Shown here: positions 1-8,655 of the stretch, piece after piece
Layout: each line of letters opens with the position of its first letter
Numbering within the stretch: the stretch's first letter is position 1
Source: an uncultured Gammaproteobacteria bacterium
GTDB taxonomy: Bacteria > Pseudomonadota > Gammaproteobacteria > Steroidobacterales > Foliamicaceae
Length of the DNA stretch: 64,000 nt
Direction: 5' to 3'
Assembly (NCBI GenBank): GCA_951828235.1
Contig: OX639965.1
Coordinates: 2,042,212 to 2,106,211, forward strand
Program-made: the position numbers and the translations under genes
Notes under the pieces: model-generated
Databases searched by the model: none
Seen by the model: the letters and a program-made list of their open reading frames with translations, nothing else
Told to the model about the DNA's origin: nothing

Positions 1-1518
1 GCGGTCGTCAAGCCTGCGACCGGTTCGGCGTACCTGACCGAGGCGATGGTCCGTGAAATCGTTGCCTCGGGGCTCCTGCCTGAAGGTGCATTGCAACTTA
101 TCTGCGGCGGCACCGGCGACCTCCTGGATCATCTGACCGAGCAGGACGTGGTCACGTTTACCGGTTCAGCCGAGACCGGCCGGATGCTGAAGGCGCATCC
201 CAACATCATCGCCAGGAGCATCCCGTTCAACCAGGAGGCGGATTCGCTCAACTGCTGCATTCTGGGCAAGTCGGTGAGCGCGGGCGACCCGGAGTTCGAC
301 CTGTTCGTCAGGGAGGTCGCGAGAGAGATGACCTCCAAGGCAGGGCAGAAGTGCACCGCGATCCGCCGCATCCTGGTCACGCACCAACAGGCCCAGCCGG
401 TCGTCGACGCTCTGCAGGCGCGGCTGTCTAAAGTGGCGGTCGGCGATCCGGCCGCGGAAAGCGTGCGCATGGGGCCGCTGCTGGGCGCTACGCAGAAGGC
501 CGAGGTACATGCCAGCGTCGAAGAATTGGCCGCGAGTTGCGAATTGCTCATGGGTGGCAGCGATGACTTCGAATTGATCGGCGAGCAGGCGGTGCGTGAC
601 GCTTTCTATCCGCCCACGCTGCTGCATTGCGCCGACCCGTTTGCAACGGATGCGCCGCATTCGATAGAAGCCTTCGGGCCGGTTGCCACCCTTATGCCGT
701 ACGGCGATCCCGGCGAGGCGGTTGATCTCGCCGCCCTGGGCCGCGGAAGCCTGGTGGGTTCCGTAGTGACCCGCGATGACGCCGAGGCGGCGCAGATTGT
801 GCTCGGGACCGCCGCCTGGCACGGCCGAATGCTGGTGTTGAACCGCGAATGCGCGAAGGAATCCACCGGTCACGGCTCACCCTTGCCGATGCTGGTGCAC
901 GGCGGACCGGGCCGCGCTGGAGGCGGCGAGGAATTGGGCGGGGCGCGGGCGGTAAAGCACTACATGCAGCGGACCTCGGTGCAGGGTTCGCCCAGTGTGC
1001 TGGTCGCCATCACCCGCGAGTATCAGTCCGGCGCCCGGGTCAGGGAAACGGAGGTGCATCCGTTCCGGAAGCATTTCGAGGACCTGCAGGTGGGCGACCG
1101 CCTCTCGACCCATCGTCGGACCGTGACCGAAGCCGATATCGTGAACTTCGGCTGTATTTCGGGCGATCACTTCTACGCCCATTTCGACGAAGAGGCGGCC
1201 AAAGAATCGCTGTTCGGCAAGCGGGTCGCGCACGGCTATTTCGTGATCTCGGCGGCTGCCGGCCTGTTCGTGGATCCCGCGCCGGGGCCGGTGTTGGCGA
1301 ATTACGGGCTGGAGAACCTGCGCTTCATCGAGCCGGTCGGTATGGGAGACACCATTCAGGCGCGGGTCACGGTCAAGAAGAAGATCGCGAAGGAAAAGCG
1401 CCCGGACGAAGACCACGCCGCCGGCGTCGTCGTGTGGGACGTGGAGATCGTCAACCAGGAGGACAAGGTCGTGGCGCTGTACGACGTGCTCACTCTGGTG
1501 CAAAGGAGAACGGAATGA
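1..1518 (+). CDS. paaZ: PaaZ, bifunctional oxepin-CoA hydrolase / semialdehyde dehydrogenase (5' end outside window)
   Basis: The frame is open from base 1, so the N-terminal part lies outside; 505 residues are visible against about 680 in the family. The visible protein has the C-terminal part of an aldehyde dehydrogenase domain, with the catalytic Cys in SKAGQKC near visible residue 118, then a MaoC-like hotdog hydratase domain with the GDHFYAHFD signature near residue 390. Known role: the hydratase domain opens the oxepin-CoA ring and the dehydrogenase domain oxidises the resulting semialdehyde, in aerobic phenylacetyl-CoA degradation in the cytoplasm. Its stop overlaps the paaA start by four bases (ATGA), so the genes are translationally coupled. 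Identity is secure from the domain fusion and context. Confidence 0.95.
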   Translation, partial: AVVKPATGSAYLTEAMVREIVASGLLPEGALQLICGGTGDLLDHLTEQDVVTFTGSAETGRMLKAHPNIIARSIPFNQEADSLNCCILGKSVSAGDPEFDLFVREVAREMTSKAGQKCTAIRRILVTHQQAQPVVDALQARLSKVAVGDPAAESVRMGPLLGATQKAEVHASVEELAASCELLMGGSDDFELIGEQAVRDAFYPPTLLHCADPFATDAPHSIEAFGPVATLMPYGDPGEAVDLAALGRGSLVGSVVTRDDAEAAQIVLGTAAWHGRMLVLNRECAKESTGHGSPLPMLVHGGPGRAGGGEELGGARAVKHYMQRTSVQGSPSVLVAITREYQSGARVRETEVHPFRKHFEDLQVGDRLSTHRRTVTEADIVNFGCISGDHFYAHFDEEAAKESLFGKRVAHGYFVISAAAGLFVDPAPGPVLANYGLENLRFIEPVGMGDTIQARVTVKKKIAKEKRPDEDHAAGVVVWDVEIVNQEDKVVALYDVLTLVQRRTE

Positions 1519-2459
1519 CGGACGACCACCTGTCCAATACCGAACCGGAAGCGGCCTTTCAGGAGCGGGTCGACAACGAAATCAAGATAGAACCCAAGGA
1601 CTGGATGCCGGAGGGCTACCGCAGGAACCTGATCCGGCAGATTTCGCAGCACGCCCACTCGGAGGTGATCGGCATGCAGCCGGAGGGCAACTGGATCACC
1701 CGAGCGCCCACGCTGAAGCGCAAGATGATCCTGCTGGCCAAAGTGCAGGATGAGGCCGGGCACGGCCTTTACCTGTACAGCGCTGCAGAAACGCTGGGCG
1801 TCACCCGCGAGGACATGATCGGTGCGCTGCACGAGGGGCACGCCAAGTATGCCTCGATCTTCAACTATCCCACGCTCACCTGGGCCGACGTGGGGGTTAT
1901 CGGCTGGCTGGTGGACAGCGCGGCGATCGTCAATCAGATTTCGCTGCAGCGCACCTCCTACGGTCCGTATTCGCGGGCGATGATCCGCATTTGCAAGGAA
2001 GAGAGCTTTCATCAGCGCCAGGGCTTTGAAATCCTGATGCCGCTGGCGTCGGGCAGCCTTGAGCAGAAGGCGATGGCCCAGGATGCGATGAACCGCTGGT
2101 GGTGGCCTACGCTGATGATGTTCGGCCCGCATGATTCCGAGTCAGTGCATGGCGCGAAATCGATGCAATGGAAGATCAAGCGCAAGAGCAACGACGAACT
2201 GCGCCAGGATTTCATAGATCAGACTGTCCCGCAGGCGGAGTATCTGGGACTGGCGATTCCAGACCCGGACCTCAAATGGAACGAGGAACGTGGTCACTAC
2301 GATTTCGGGGAGATTGACTGGGACGAGTTTCGGACTGTGGTTTCCGGAAACGGCCTGTGCAACCGTGAACGCCTTGAGAGGCACAGCAGGGCGCACCGGG
2401 AAGGCGAGTGGGTGCGCGAGGCCATGCGCGCTTGCGAGGAGAAAAAGCGAACAGCATGA
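1515..2459 (+). CDS. paaA: PaaA, phenylacetyl-CoA 1,2-epoxidase catalytic subunit
   Basis: This 314-residue protein matches the usual PaaA length. It is the catalytic di-iron subunit of the phenylacetyl-CoA epoxidase multicomponent monooxygenase, which epoxidises the aromatic ring of phenylacetyl-CoA. The ferritin-like four-helix iron ligands are visible as two E-x-x-H-type motifs, DEAGH and EESFH. The ATG at 1515 overlaps the paaZ stop and has AAGGAG upstream. The open frame extends much further upstream (to 849), but that part lies antiparallel in reading to paaZ and shows no PaaA similarity, so the short form is chosen. It overlaps paaB by four bases. Confidence 0.96.
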   Translation: MTDDHLSNTEPEAAFQERVDNEIKIEPKDWMPEGYRRNLIRQISQHAHSEVIGMQPEGNWITRAPTLKRKMILLAKVQDEAGHGLYLYSAAETLGVTREDMIGALHEGHAKYASIFNYPTLTWADVGVIGWLVDSAAIVNQISLQRTSYGPYSRAMIRICKEESFHQRQGFEILMPLASGSLEQKAMAQDAMNRWWWPTLMMFGPHDSESVHGAKSMQWKIKRKSNDELRQDFIDQTVPQAEYLGLAIPDPDLKWNEERGHYDFGEIDWDEFRTVVSGNGLCNRERLERHSRAHREGEWVREAMRACEEKKRTA

Positions 2460-2734
2460 AACTCCCTCTCTATGAAGTATTTGTGCGCTCCAAACGCGGC
2501 TTGGATCACAAGCACGTGGGCAGCCTGCATGCTAAAGACGGTGCGCAGGCGCTGAAATTCGCGCGCGATTGCTATACCCGCCGCGGCGAGGGCTTAAGCA
2601 TCTGGGTCGTCAGATCCAGCGACATCGTGGCCTCGCAGGAGGAGGACGCAGCCAGCTTCTTCGACCCGTCGGACGACAAGCCCTACCGGCACGCCACCTT
2701 TTACCGCATTCCGCCCGAGGTGAAGAACCTTTGA
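2456..2734 (+). CDS. paaB: PaaB, phenylacetyl-CoA epoxidase subunit B
   Basis: This 92-residue protein has the typical PaaB start ([12 protein letters not shown] followed by HKHVGSLHA) and length. PaaB is the small non-catalytic subunit that bridges PaaAC and helps the complex assemble. The start ATG overlaps the paaA stop (ATGA), with GAGGAGAAAAAG as ribosome binding site. The next gene starts inside its stop codon region (TTGA). Confidence 0.95.
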   Translation: MKLPLYEVFVRSKRGLDHKHVGSLHAKDGAQALKFARDCYTRRGEGLSIWVVRSSDIVASQEEDAASFFDPSDDKPYRHATFYRIPPEVKNL

Positions 2735-3564
2735 TTCCTGCCCGGGTAGAAGAGCGTACTTCGCCTGGGAGGGACGGCGTCCCGCCTTCGCGGGGGGCGG
2801 GACGGCTTCCCTCCCAGGCGGCGCTCGCCGAATTCGTTCTCGCGCTCGGCGACGATTCCCTGGTGCTGGGCCAGCGCCTGTCCGAGTGGTGCGGTAGAGC
2901 GCCATTTCTGGAAGAGGACATCGCGATCGCCAATGTCGCGCTGGATTACCTCGGCCGGGCTGAAAAGTTCTACCGCTACGTCTCGGAACTTGGGGGTGGG
3001 CGGCGCAGCGTTGACGAAATCGCCTTCCTGCGGGACAGCCGGGCCTACCGCAACCTGCTGATTTTCGAACTTCCCGTGGGGGACTTCGCCCGTACCATGG
3101 CGCGGCAGCTTATGGTGGACGCCTTTCACCTGCCGTACTTCAGGCGCCTCAGCCGTTCCACCAACGCGCGCATCGCCGCGATCGCCGCCAAGGCGGTCAA
3201 GGAAAGCCGCTACCACCTCAAGCGCAGCCGCGACTGGGTGCTGCGCCTGGGCGACGGCACTGAAGAGAGCCACGCGAAGATCCAGTCCGCGTTCGATGCG
3301 CTGTGGGGTTACTGCCCGGAAATGTTCGCGATGGCCGGCGACGAGATGGCCTTGCTCGATAGCGGCGTCGCGGTGGACCGTTCGGCCATGAAAACGGATT
3401 GGGAGTCGGAGATGAAGGACGTATTGAGCGAGGCCACGCTTACGACGCCCGGCAACGAGTGGGCGATCAGCGGTGGGCGCGATGGTGTGCATACTGAACA
3501 CCACGGTTACCTGCTGGCCGAGATGCAATTCATGCAGCGCGCCTATCCGGGACTCGACTGGTAG
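2731..3564 (+). CDS. paaC: PaaC, phenylacetyl-CoA epoxidase structural subunit, with repeat-derived N-terminal extension
   Basis: This 277-residue ferritin-like subunit partners PaaA. The conserved family body begins around residue 30 (LALGDDSLVLGQRLSEW), and the C-terminal HTEHHGYLLAEMQ is typical. There is no ATG before the conserved body. The only plausible in-frame start is TTG at 2731, overlapping the paaB stop as TTGA. The residues between the start and the conserved body are encoded by an inverted repeat at 2763-2819, so the protein appears to carry an extension of about 29 residues absent from known PaaC. Downstream is paaE; paaD, usually between them, is missing. Confidence 0.9.
   Translation: MIPARVEERTSPGRDGVPPSRGAGRLPSQAALAEFVLALGDDSLVLGQRLSEWCGRAPFLEEDIAIANVALDYLGRAEKFYRYVSELGGGRRSVDEIAFLRDSRAYRNLLIFELPVGDFARTMARQLMVDAFHLPYFRRLSRSTNARIAAIAAKAVKESRYHLKRSRDWVLRLGDGTEESHAKIQSAFDALWGYCPEMFAMAGDEMALLDSGVAVDRSAMKTDWESEMKDVLSEATLTTPGNEWAISGGRDGVHTEHHGYLLAEMQFMQRAYPGLDW
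2763..2819. repeat. Near-perfect inverted repeat inside the 5' end of paaC
   Basis: Two 24-base arms (2763-2786 and 2796-2819) match at 22 of 24 positions around a 9-base loop. The left arm begins GCCTGGGAGGGACGGC and the right arm ends CCCTCCCAGGC. The word GGCGTCCCGCCTTC also occurs at 28478-28491, and CTCCCAGG follows in both places, so this looks like a member of a dispersed palindromic repeat family. It lies in frame and is translated if paaC starts at 2731. Confidence 0.85.
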
Positions 3565-3575
3565 GTGGCGCAGCT

Positions 3576-4670
3576 TTGAGCGAGGCCGGTTTCCATTCAT
3601 TGCGGGTGGCCAAAGTTAGCCCCGAAACCGAAAGCGCCGTGTGCGTCACGCTGGAGGTGCCCGAACCGCTACGCGAGGCCTTTCAATTTATCCCGGGGCA
3701 ATACCTGACCCTGAGCACGGACATTGGCGGCGAGCGTATCAGCCGCTCCTACTCGATCTGCTCCGGCATTGATGACCAGGACCTGTCAGTCGGCATCAAG
3801 CGGATCGACGGCGGCGTATTCTCAAGCTACGCCAACGAGGAACTGCGCGCCGGAGACGAGATTCGGGTTCTGCCGCCCAAGGGCGAGTTTCATACGCCGA
3901 TTAAAGCCGGCAAGTCCAGAAACTACATGTGCCTATGCATCGGCAGCGGCATTACGCCGATTCTCTCGATCATCAAGTCCATCCTGGCCCGCGAGTCAGG
4001 TAGTTTCGTGACCCTGCTGTACGGCAACCGCAACTCCGCGACCGTAATGTTCAGGAACGAACTGAGCCACCTGAAGAACCGCTATATGACGCGCTTCAAT
4101 TGGGTCAATATCCTGAGCCGCGAAGAACAGGACGCCGAAGTGCTGTTCGGCCGCCTGGACAACCGCAAGGGAGGGGAGCTGCAGCGCAAACGGCTGATCG
4201 ACATCGCCGCGACCGACGAATTCTTTCTGTGCGGACCGCAGTCCATGATCTCGGAAGTTTCGCGCGGATTGCGGGCTTCGGGCGTGGACGAATCGAACAT
4301 CCACTACGAGTTGTTTTCCACTTCGGCCGAAGACGCACGCGAAGTGGTGGAGAAGCACCTGGCCCGGGCCCGGGAATACGCTGGCCGGGTAAGCGTAGTC
4401 AGCGTAACCGTGTCGGGGCGTTCGTCGAGGTTTGAACTCTCCACCGACGGCGAAAGCATCCTCGATGGGGCGCTTCGAAACGGCGCCGAGGTTCCGTTTT
4501 CCTGCAAGGGCGGCGTGTGCGCCACCTGCAAGGCGCGCCTTACAAGCGGCGAGGTGGAGATGGATATCAATCACGCGTTGGGCGAGCAGGAACTGGCCGA
4601 GGGAATGATCCTGACCTGCCAGTCCCACCCGATTACCGAGCGTGTCGCAGTGGATTTCGACGCACTATGA
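3576..4670 (+). CDS. paaE: PaaE, phenylacetyl-CoA epoxidase reductase (FAD, NAD(P)H, 2Fe-2S)
   Basis: This 364-residue reductase passes electrons from NADPH to the PaaAC di-iron centre. Domain order is visible: an FAD-binding domain with RSYSICS near residue 50, a NAD-binding domain with GSGITPILSI near residue 120, and a C-terminal plant-type ferredoxin with CKGGVCATC and a final Cys in ILTCQSHP. The start is TTG at 3576, with AGGTGG seven bases upstream. It follows paaC by 11 bases, with no room for paaD. Confidence 0.95.
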   Translation: MSEAGFHSLRVAKVSPETESAVCVTLEVPEPLREAFQFIPGQYLTLSTDIGGERISRSYSICSGIDDQDLSVGIKRIDGGVFSSYANEELRAGDEIRVLPPKGEFHTPIKAGKSRNYMCLCIGSGITPILSIIKSILARESGSFVTLLYGNRNSATVMFRNELSHLKNRYMTRFNWVNILSREEQDAEVLFGRLDNRKGGELQRKRLIDIAATDEFFLCGPQSMISEVSRGLRASGVDESNIHYELFSTSAEDAREVVEKHLARAREYAGRVSVVSVTVSGRSSRFELSTDGESILDGALRNGAEVPFSCKGGVCATCKARLTSGEVEMDINHALGEQELAEGMILTCQSHPITERVAVDFDAL

Positions 4671-4673
4671 CAG

Positions 4674-4687
4674 CGCTCCGCGGAGCG
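4674..4687. repeat. Perfect 14-bp palindrome after paaE
   Basis: CGCTCCGCGGAGCG lies four bases after the paaE stop, in the 124-base gap before paaX. The following GGAGCGAGGGCGTC resembles one arm of the hairpin at 28473-28511. It could be part of a terminator or a decayed copy of the palindromic repeat; no T-run follows. Nothing else clear is seen in this gap. Confidence 0.5.
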
Positions 4688-4794
4688 AGGGCGTCTCTTC
4701 CCCCTGCGGCCGCGAGGTCGTGGTTCCCAATTTTGCTTGCGGCGGCGGTGCCGGCCGCCCCCCTGTCCCAAGCTTCGCTAGGATAGCGTGGGTG

Positions 4795-5724
4795 ATGCCT
4801 GAGAACCGCATAACCTCCCGCACGCTGGCCCGCCGGGTAGAGGAGCGCTCCATCAGTGGCGGGTCCATGGTGGTTACCGTTTTCGGCGATTCGGTTTCAC
4901 AGCACGGCGGTTGGATCTGGCTGGGCAGCCTGATCGAAGCGCTTAAGCCCCTGGGCTTCAGGGAACGGTCGGTGCGCACCGCGGTCTACCGTCTCACAAA
5001 GCAGAACTGGCTCAAGGGGGACCAGGTAGGCCGCCGGCGCTTTTTCTGTTTTACCGACGACGCTCAGGCGCATTACGCCCGCGCTGCACGGCGAATTTAT
5101 GCGGCCGGGCACAAGGAGTGGGACGGTCGCTGGACGCTGGTGCTGCCGTCAGCCGTTCCGGAAGAAAAACGTGACAAGTTCGTTAGGAGCCTGTCATGGC
5201 AGGGCTTCAGCCCACTTGCTCCTGGCACCTATGGGCGCCCGTCGGCAGACCGCGGAGACCTCGACGAGGCCATCGACGAACTCGGTCTGGACGGATCAGT
5301 GGTCGTTCTACAGGCATCCACAGGGGACCCGGAGTCCCAGAAGGCATTGAAGCAACTGGCGCAGGCCAAGTGGAACCTGGACAGGCTGCACGATCTATAC
5401 GATGAGTTTCTCGACTTCTACCGACCGTTAACACGCAAGCTGGCCCCGCAGGAACTCACGCCCCGCGCGAGCTTCTGCCTTAGGACCTTGATGGTTCACG
5501 ATTACCGCCGGGTGCTGCTCAAGGATCCGGAGTTTCCCGACGTCGTGCTCCCCACCGGATGGATCGGCTTTTCCGCCTACGAACTCATCAAGCGCAGCTA
5601 CCGGCTGTTGGCGCCTGCTTCCGAGGAATACGTGCGGCAGAATCTTGAAAACGCCGATGGATTGTTGCCCGGGGCCGGACCCTTCTTCCATAGCCGCTTT
5701 GGCGGCCTTGATCCCGCAGCCTAG
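4795..5724 (+). CDS. paaX: PaaX, phenylacetyl-CoA-responsive repressor
   Basis: This 309-residue protein matches PaaX in length (about 310). An N-terminal winged helix (GGWIWLGSLIEALKPLG, then RSVRTAVYRLTKQNWL) is followed by the PaaX central and C-terminal domains (for example LVLPSAVPEEKR and FRxLMVHDYRR-like segments). PaaX proteins repress paa operons and are released by phenylacetyl-CoA. ATG at 4795 is chosen; the adjacent GTG at 4792 is possible, and the longer open frame upstream does not match the family. It sits directly after the epoxidase genes, in the same direction, so autoregulation of the operon is plausible. Confidence 0.93.
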   Translation: MPENRITSRTLARRVEERSISGGSMVVTVFGDSVSQHGGWIWLGSLIEALKPLGFRERSVRTAVYRLTKQNWLKGDQVGRRRFFCFTDDAQAHYARAARRIYAAGHKEWDGRWTLVLPSAVPEEKRDKFVRSLSWQGFSPLAPGTYGRPSADRGDLDEAIDELGLDGSVVVLQASTGDPESQKALKQLAQAKWNLDRLHDLYDEFLDFYRPLTRKLAPQELTPRASFCLRTLMVHDYRRVLLKDPEFPDVVLPTGWIGFSAYELIKRSYRLLAPASEEYVRQNLENADGLLPGAGPFFHSRFGGLDPAA

Positions 5725-5731
5725 TCTCATA

Positions 5732-6673
5732 TCAGCGCTGGCGCTTGCTGCCTCCCAGCCGCGCAATCATGCTGCGCAGCATGTGCTTGAAGTCCTGCTG
5801 TTCCAATTCGGGAAAGTCCGCCAGCACATCCGCCTCGCGGGCCTTGGCCACGGCCAGCAGCTTGACGACCCGGCGGCTGCCCCGGGGGGTGCACACCAGC
5901 CGGGCCAGGCGTCCTTCCACCCGCGGTTCGTCCTCGGCGATCATCTCCTGGTCAAACAGGGCCCCGAGCGTGCTGTCGAGAATCTCCTCGGGCATCCGGA
6001 TGATCCAGGCCAGCTCGTCGCGGGTGCAGCTCTGGTCGCTTAAGGTGGCCAGCACCCGCCATTCGTCGCGGGGAATCTTGCGTTCGTTCAGGTGCTCGTA
6101 GAACGGCAGGCCGAACAGGCGATAGGCCCGCGCCAGCAGCGGCAGGAGAAAGTCATCGACATAGCCGCCGGCGATTTCCGATTCGCCCGATTCCTGCGCC
6201 GGGCGCGGCATGGTGACCGTGTAGTCGCCGCGGTGAAATACCAGCGGGGTCCGGTCGTTGACCTCGAAATCCAGCACCTCCCCCACAAAGATCGCGTGAT
6301 CACCGCCGCTGTAACGATGCACGTTGCGGCACTGGAAGGTGGCGGCGCAGCCCGCGATTACGGGCACTCCCCCAATGCCCTCGGCGCAGTCCAGTCCCGC
6401 AAAACGGTCCTCGACGTAGCGGGAAAAACGCTGCGAGACCTCCACCTGGTCGGCCGCCAGCACATTGACCGCAAAGTAGCTCGCTTCGGCGAACACATCG
6501 AAGTTCGTTGAATCGTTCTTGAGGCTCCAGAGCACCATGGGCGGGTCCAGGGAGGCGGAATTGAAGCTGTTGGCGGTCAGGCCGATGCGGTCGCCGTTTT
6601 CCGCCTTTGCCGTCACCACCGTGACGCCCGTTGCGAACTGCCCCAGCGCCGCGCGAAACCCTTTCGTATCCAA
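5732..6673 (-). CDS. hpaC: 4-hydroxyphenylacetate 3-monooxygenase reductase, flavin reductase fused to MarR-like domain
   Basis: The 313-residue protein has two parts. Residues 1 to about 165 form a flavin reductase domain (GQFATGVTVVTA, GLTANSFNSASLDPP, HAIFVGEV). Residues about 180-313 form a winged-helix, MarR-like domain (DEWRVLATLSDQ, then LGALFDQEMIAED). This architecture and length match the C1 reductase of the Acinetobacter p-hydroxyphenylacetate hydroxylase, whose MarR domain is known to bind the substrate and stimulate FMN reduction. The start is TTG with GGGAGAGG upstream. It lies 19 bases after hpaB in one operon. The pairing with an HpaB-type oxygenase is unusual. Confidence 0.88.
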   Translation of the reverse strand: MDTKGFRAALGQFATGVTVVTAKAENGDRIGLTANSFNSASLDPPMVLWSLKNDSTNFDVFAEASYFAVNVLAADQVEVSQRFSRYVEDRFAGLDCAEGIGGVPVIAGCAATFQCRNVHRYSGGDHAIFVGEVLDFEVNDRTPLVFHRGDYTVTMPRPAQESGESEIAGGYVDDFLLPLLARAYRLFGLPFYEHLNERKIPRDEWRVLATLSDQSCTRDELAWIIRMPEEILDSTLGALFDQEMIAEDEPRVEGRLARLVCTPRGSRRVVKLLAVAKAREADVLADFPELEQQDFKHMLRSMIARLGGSKRQR

Positions 6674-6692
6674 TTGCCTCTCCCGCCGCGCC

Positions 6693-8144
6693 CTACTGTT
6701 CTTCCGCCGAATCGCGAAGGAACTCGCGCACGCGTTCCATGTAGCGCGTGCGGTCCTTGGAGTGGAATATCGCGCAGGCCATCCGTACGGGGTCGCCGAA
6801 GAAATAGGTTTCGTACTGCACCTGCCGCGCCCCGAAGGCCGACAGCGCCGTGTCCCAGGCCAGTCGGTACAAGGGTATACGGTCTTTCGCCTCCAGCCGC
6901 GCCGATTGGTAGTAGCGATGCACCTCCTCGCCGAGCGGACCCTTAAGGTCGGCTTCCGTGGGCATGGCCACCAGACCGCTGGCGCCCAGCAGGCGGACTA
7001 TTTCCACCATGCGCGGATAAAGGCGGGGGTAAAGGTTGCGGGCCGCGTCCAGCGGATCGAAGGCCGGCGTCATCATGCCGTGCTCGTTCAGCGCGGCGTC
7101 AGCCTCCGCGGCCCGCCGGAAGGCCTTCATGGTCTCCAGGTTGATCCAGATCTCGGCCACCTTCTCCTGCACATGCTGAAAGATCTCGATCCCCACGGCG
7201 TCGATCATCAGCGAAACCAGGCCCAGCAGGAACTCGGTCTTGGCGATGTTCTTGCAGATAACCTGGTGCGACATGTGAACCACCGCCGACGTGGCTGCGT
7301 AAGCCTCGTTGCAGGCCTTGACGTCGCGATACAGAAACACGTTCTCCCAGGGCACGAACACGTCGTCGAAAACCACCAGCGCGTCCAGTTCCTCGAATCG
7401 CGAGCCCAGGGGATGGTCGAAGTGACTGCGCCCGTAGTCCACCGTTTCCCGGCAGATGAACTTCAGCCCCTCAGTCGCGTTGGGCAGGCAGAAGGCGAAG
7501 GAGTACGGCGCGTCTTCTTCCGGGTTCTTCAAGAGCGTGGAAGGAAACACCATGATCGAGTCGGAGATCGGCAGCGTGGCCAGCATGCGGGCGCCCTTGA
7601 TCACCAGGCCGGCGTCGGTTTCCTCCTTTACCCGCGCCGCCAGGAACGGATCGGCCTGTTTTGCGGCGCTTACCGCGCGGTTGATCTGCGGGTTGATCAG
7701 CGTATGCGTGAGCGCCAGGTCGCGTTCGCGCATCTCCCGATGCCAGGCCCTCGCGTTCGCCCCGCCCCCCGGGTGAGCCGAATCCAGCCAGCCAGCGGCG
7801 GCCGCGTAGGCGCTCATCGCGCGGTTCAGGTAGCTGGGGTCGCGCCCCGCCATGCCGAAACTGGATTCCGCAATCCGATGCATCGCATCACCGACCCTCA
7901 CGAGGTCTTCACGAGTCTCGAGAATCATGAAGCTCATGCCCACCGGATTGCCCGTATCCGGCGAGGGAAAAAGCAATTGCTCCGGTTCGCTGTGCTGCAG
8001 ATCGTAACGGGCTGCAAGGCTGCGTACGCCGCCTGCAATACCTTCTTCGCTGGTGATGTCTTCGATCTTGCGGCCCCGATGCCACAATTCCATCGGAGAC
8101 TCCCTGAGCGCCTGAATGAGCTCGCTGCCTGTTCTAGCTGGCAT
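6693..8144 (-). CDS. hpaB: HpaB, 4-hydroxyphenylacetate 3-monooxygenase oxygenase component
   Basis: This 483-residue flavin-dependent oxygenase of the HpaB family starts with the typical N-terminus (GSELIQALRESP, WHRGRKIEDITS). It contains DALVVFDDVFVPWENVF around residue 280 and an acyl-CoA dehydrogenase-like C-terminal helical domain. Its length is close to the shorter HpaB form. It ortho-hydroxylates 4-hydroxyphenylacetate to homoprotocatechuate using reduced flavin from the reductase encoded next to it. ATG at 8144 has AGAGGA upstream. The regulator hpaR lies 31 bases upstream in the same direction. Confidence 0.92.
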   Translation of the reverse strand: MPARTGSELIQALRESPMELWHRGRKIEDITSEEGIAGGVRSLAARYDLQHSEPEQLLFPSPDTGNPVGMSFMILETREDLVRVGDAMHRIAESSFGMAGRDPSYLNRAMSAYAAAAGWLDSAHPGGGANARAWHREMRERDLALTHTLINPQINRAVSAAKQADPFLAARVKEETDAGLVIKGARMLATLPISDSIMVFPSTLLKNPEEDAPYSFAFCLPNATEGLKFICRETVDYGRSHFDHPLGSRFEELDALVVFDDVFVPWENVFLYRDVKACNEAYAATSAVVHMSHQVICKNIAKTEFLLGLVSLMIDAVGIEIFQHVQEKVAEIWINLETMKAFRRAAEADAALNEHGMMTPAFDPLDAARNLYPRLYPRMVEIVRLLGASGLVAMPTEADLKGPLGEEVHRYYQSARLEAKDRIPLYRLAWDTALSAFGARQVQYETYFFGDPVRMACAIFHSKDRTRYMERVREFLRDSAEEQ

Positions 8145-8175
8145 ATTGGAATCCTCTTACACACATGAGGCTAAA

Positions 8176-8655
8176 TCAGCGGTCCGGCGGCTTCGCATCT
8201 TCCATGCTTGTATAGAAATCCGCCAACAGTCCGTATAGCAACTCCAGCCGCTCGCGCCCGAAGTCCGATTCGATTTGCGCGTAGGCAGCCTCCGAATCGG
8301 GCGCGGCTTCTTCGAAGCGTTTTCGCCCGGAAGCAGTCAGCGACACAATCTGCCTGCGCTGGTCGCCCCCATCCACGGATCGCCGCACTATCCCCTCATT
8401 CTCCAGATAGCGAAGGATTCGAGTAAGGCTCGGCGCCAGCAACAGGCTTCGCGAAGCCAGTTTCCCAGCATCTATCGGTCCTGAGTCGACCAGCACGCGG
8501 ATGACTCGCCATTGTTGTTCCGTAAAGCCCCACTCTTTCAGCAGTGGGCGGAATCTCGCCATCGCGGCCTCCCGGGCCTTCAGGAGTTCCATTGGCAGGG
8601 AATGCCGGAAGTCCCGAAGTTCAGGCGTGGATCCCATGCGAGCTTGTTCCGTCAC
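8176..8655 (-). CDS. hpaR: HpaR-like MarR family regulator of homoprotocatechuate degradation
   Basis: This 159-residue MarR protein has a winged helix-turn-helix (TEQQWRVIRVLVDSG, LLAPSLTRILRYLENEGIV, and wing RRSVDGGDQRRQIVSLT) in the usual order. It belongs to the HpaR group, which represses hpa genes and is relieved by 4-hydroxyphenylacetate or homoprotocatechuate. GTG at 8655 overlaps the hpaG stop (GTGA), so it is co-translated with a pathway gene. The likely operator is the palindrome at 9554-9565. Confidence 0.88.
   Translation of the reverse strand: MTEQARMGSTPELRDFRHSLPMELLKAREAAMARFRPLLKEWGFTEQQWRVIRVLVDSGPIDAGKLASRSLLLAPSLTRILRYLENEGIVRRSVDGGDQRRQIVSLTASGRKRFEEAAPDSEAAYAQIESDFGRERLELLYGLLADFYTSMEDAKPPDR

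Noticed and set aside
849-1514. Open frame upstream of paaA in the same frame
   Set aside because: It lies within paaZ in another frame, is Arg/Gly-rich as expected for a shadow frame, and paaA has a good start at 1515.
6519-8168. 549-codon open frame on the plus strand opposite hpaB
   Set aside because: It is antisense to hpaB, which has clear family motifs; the plus-strand translation has none.
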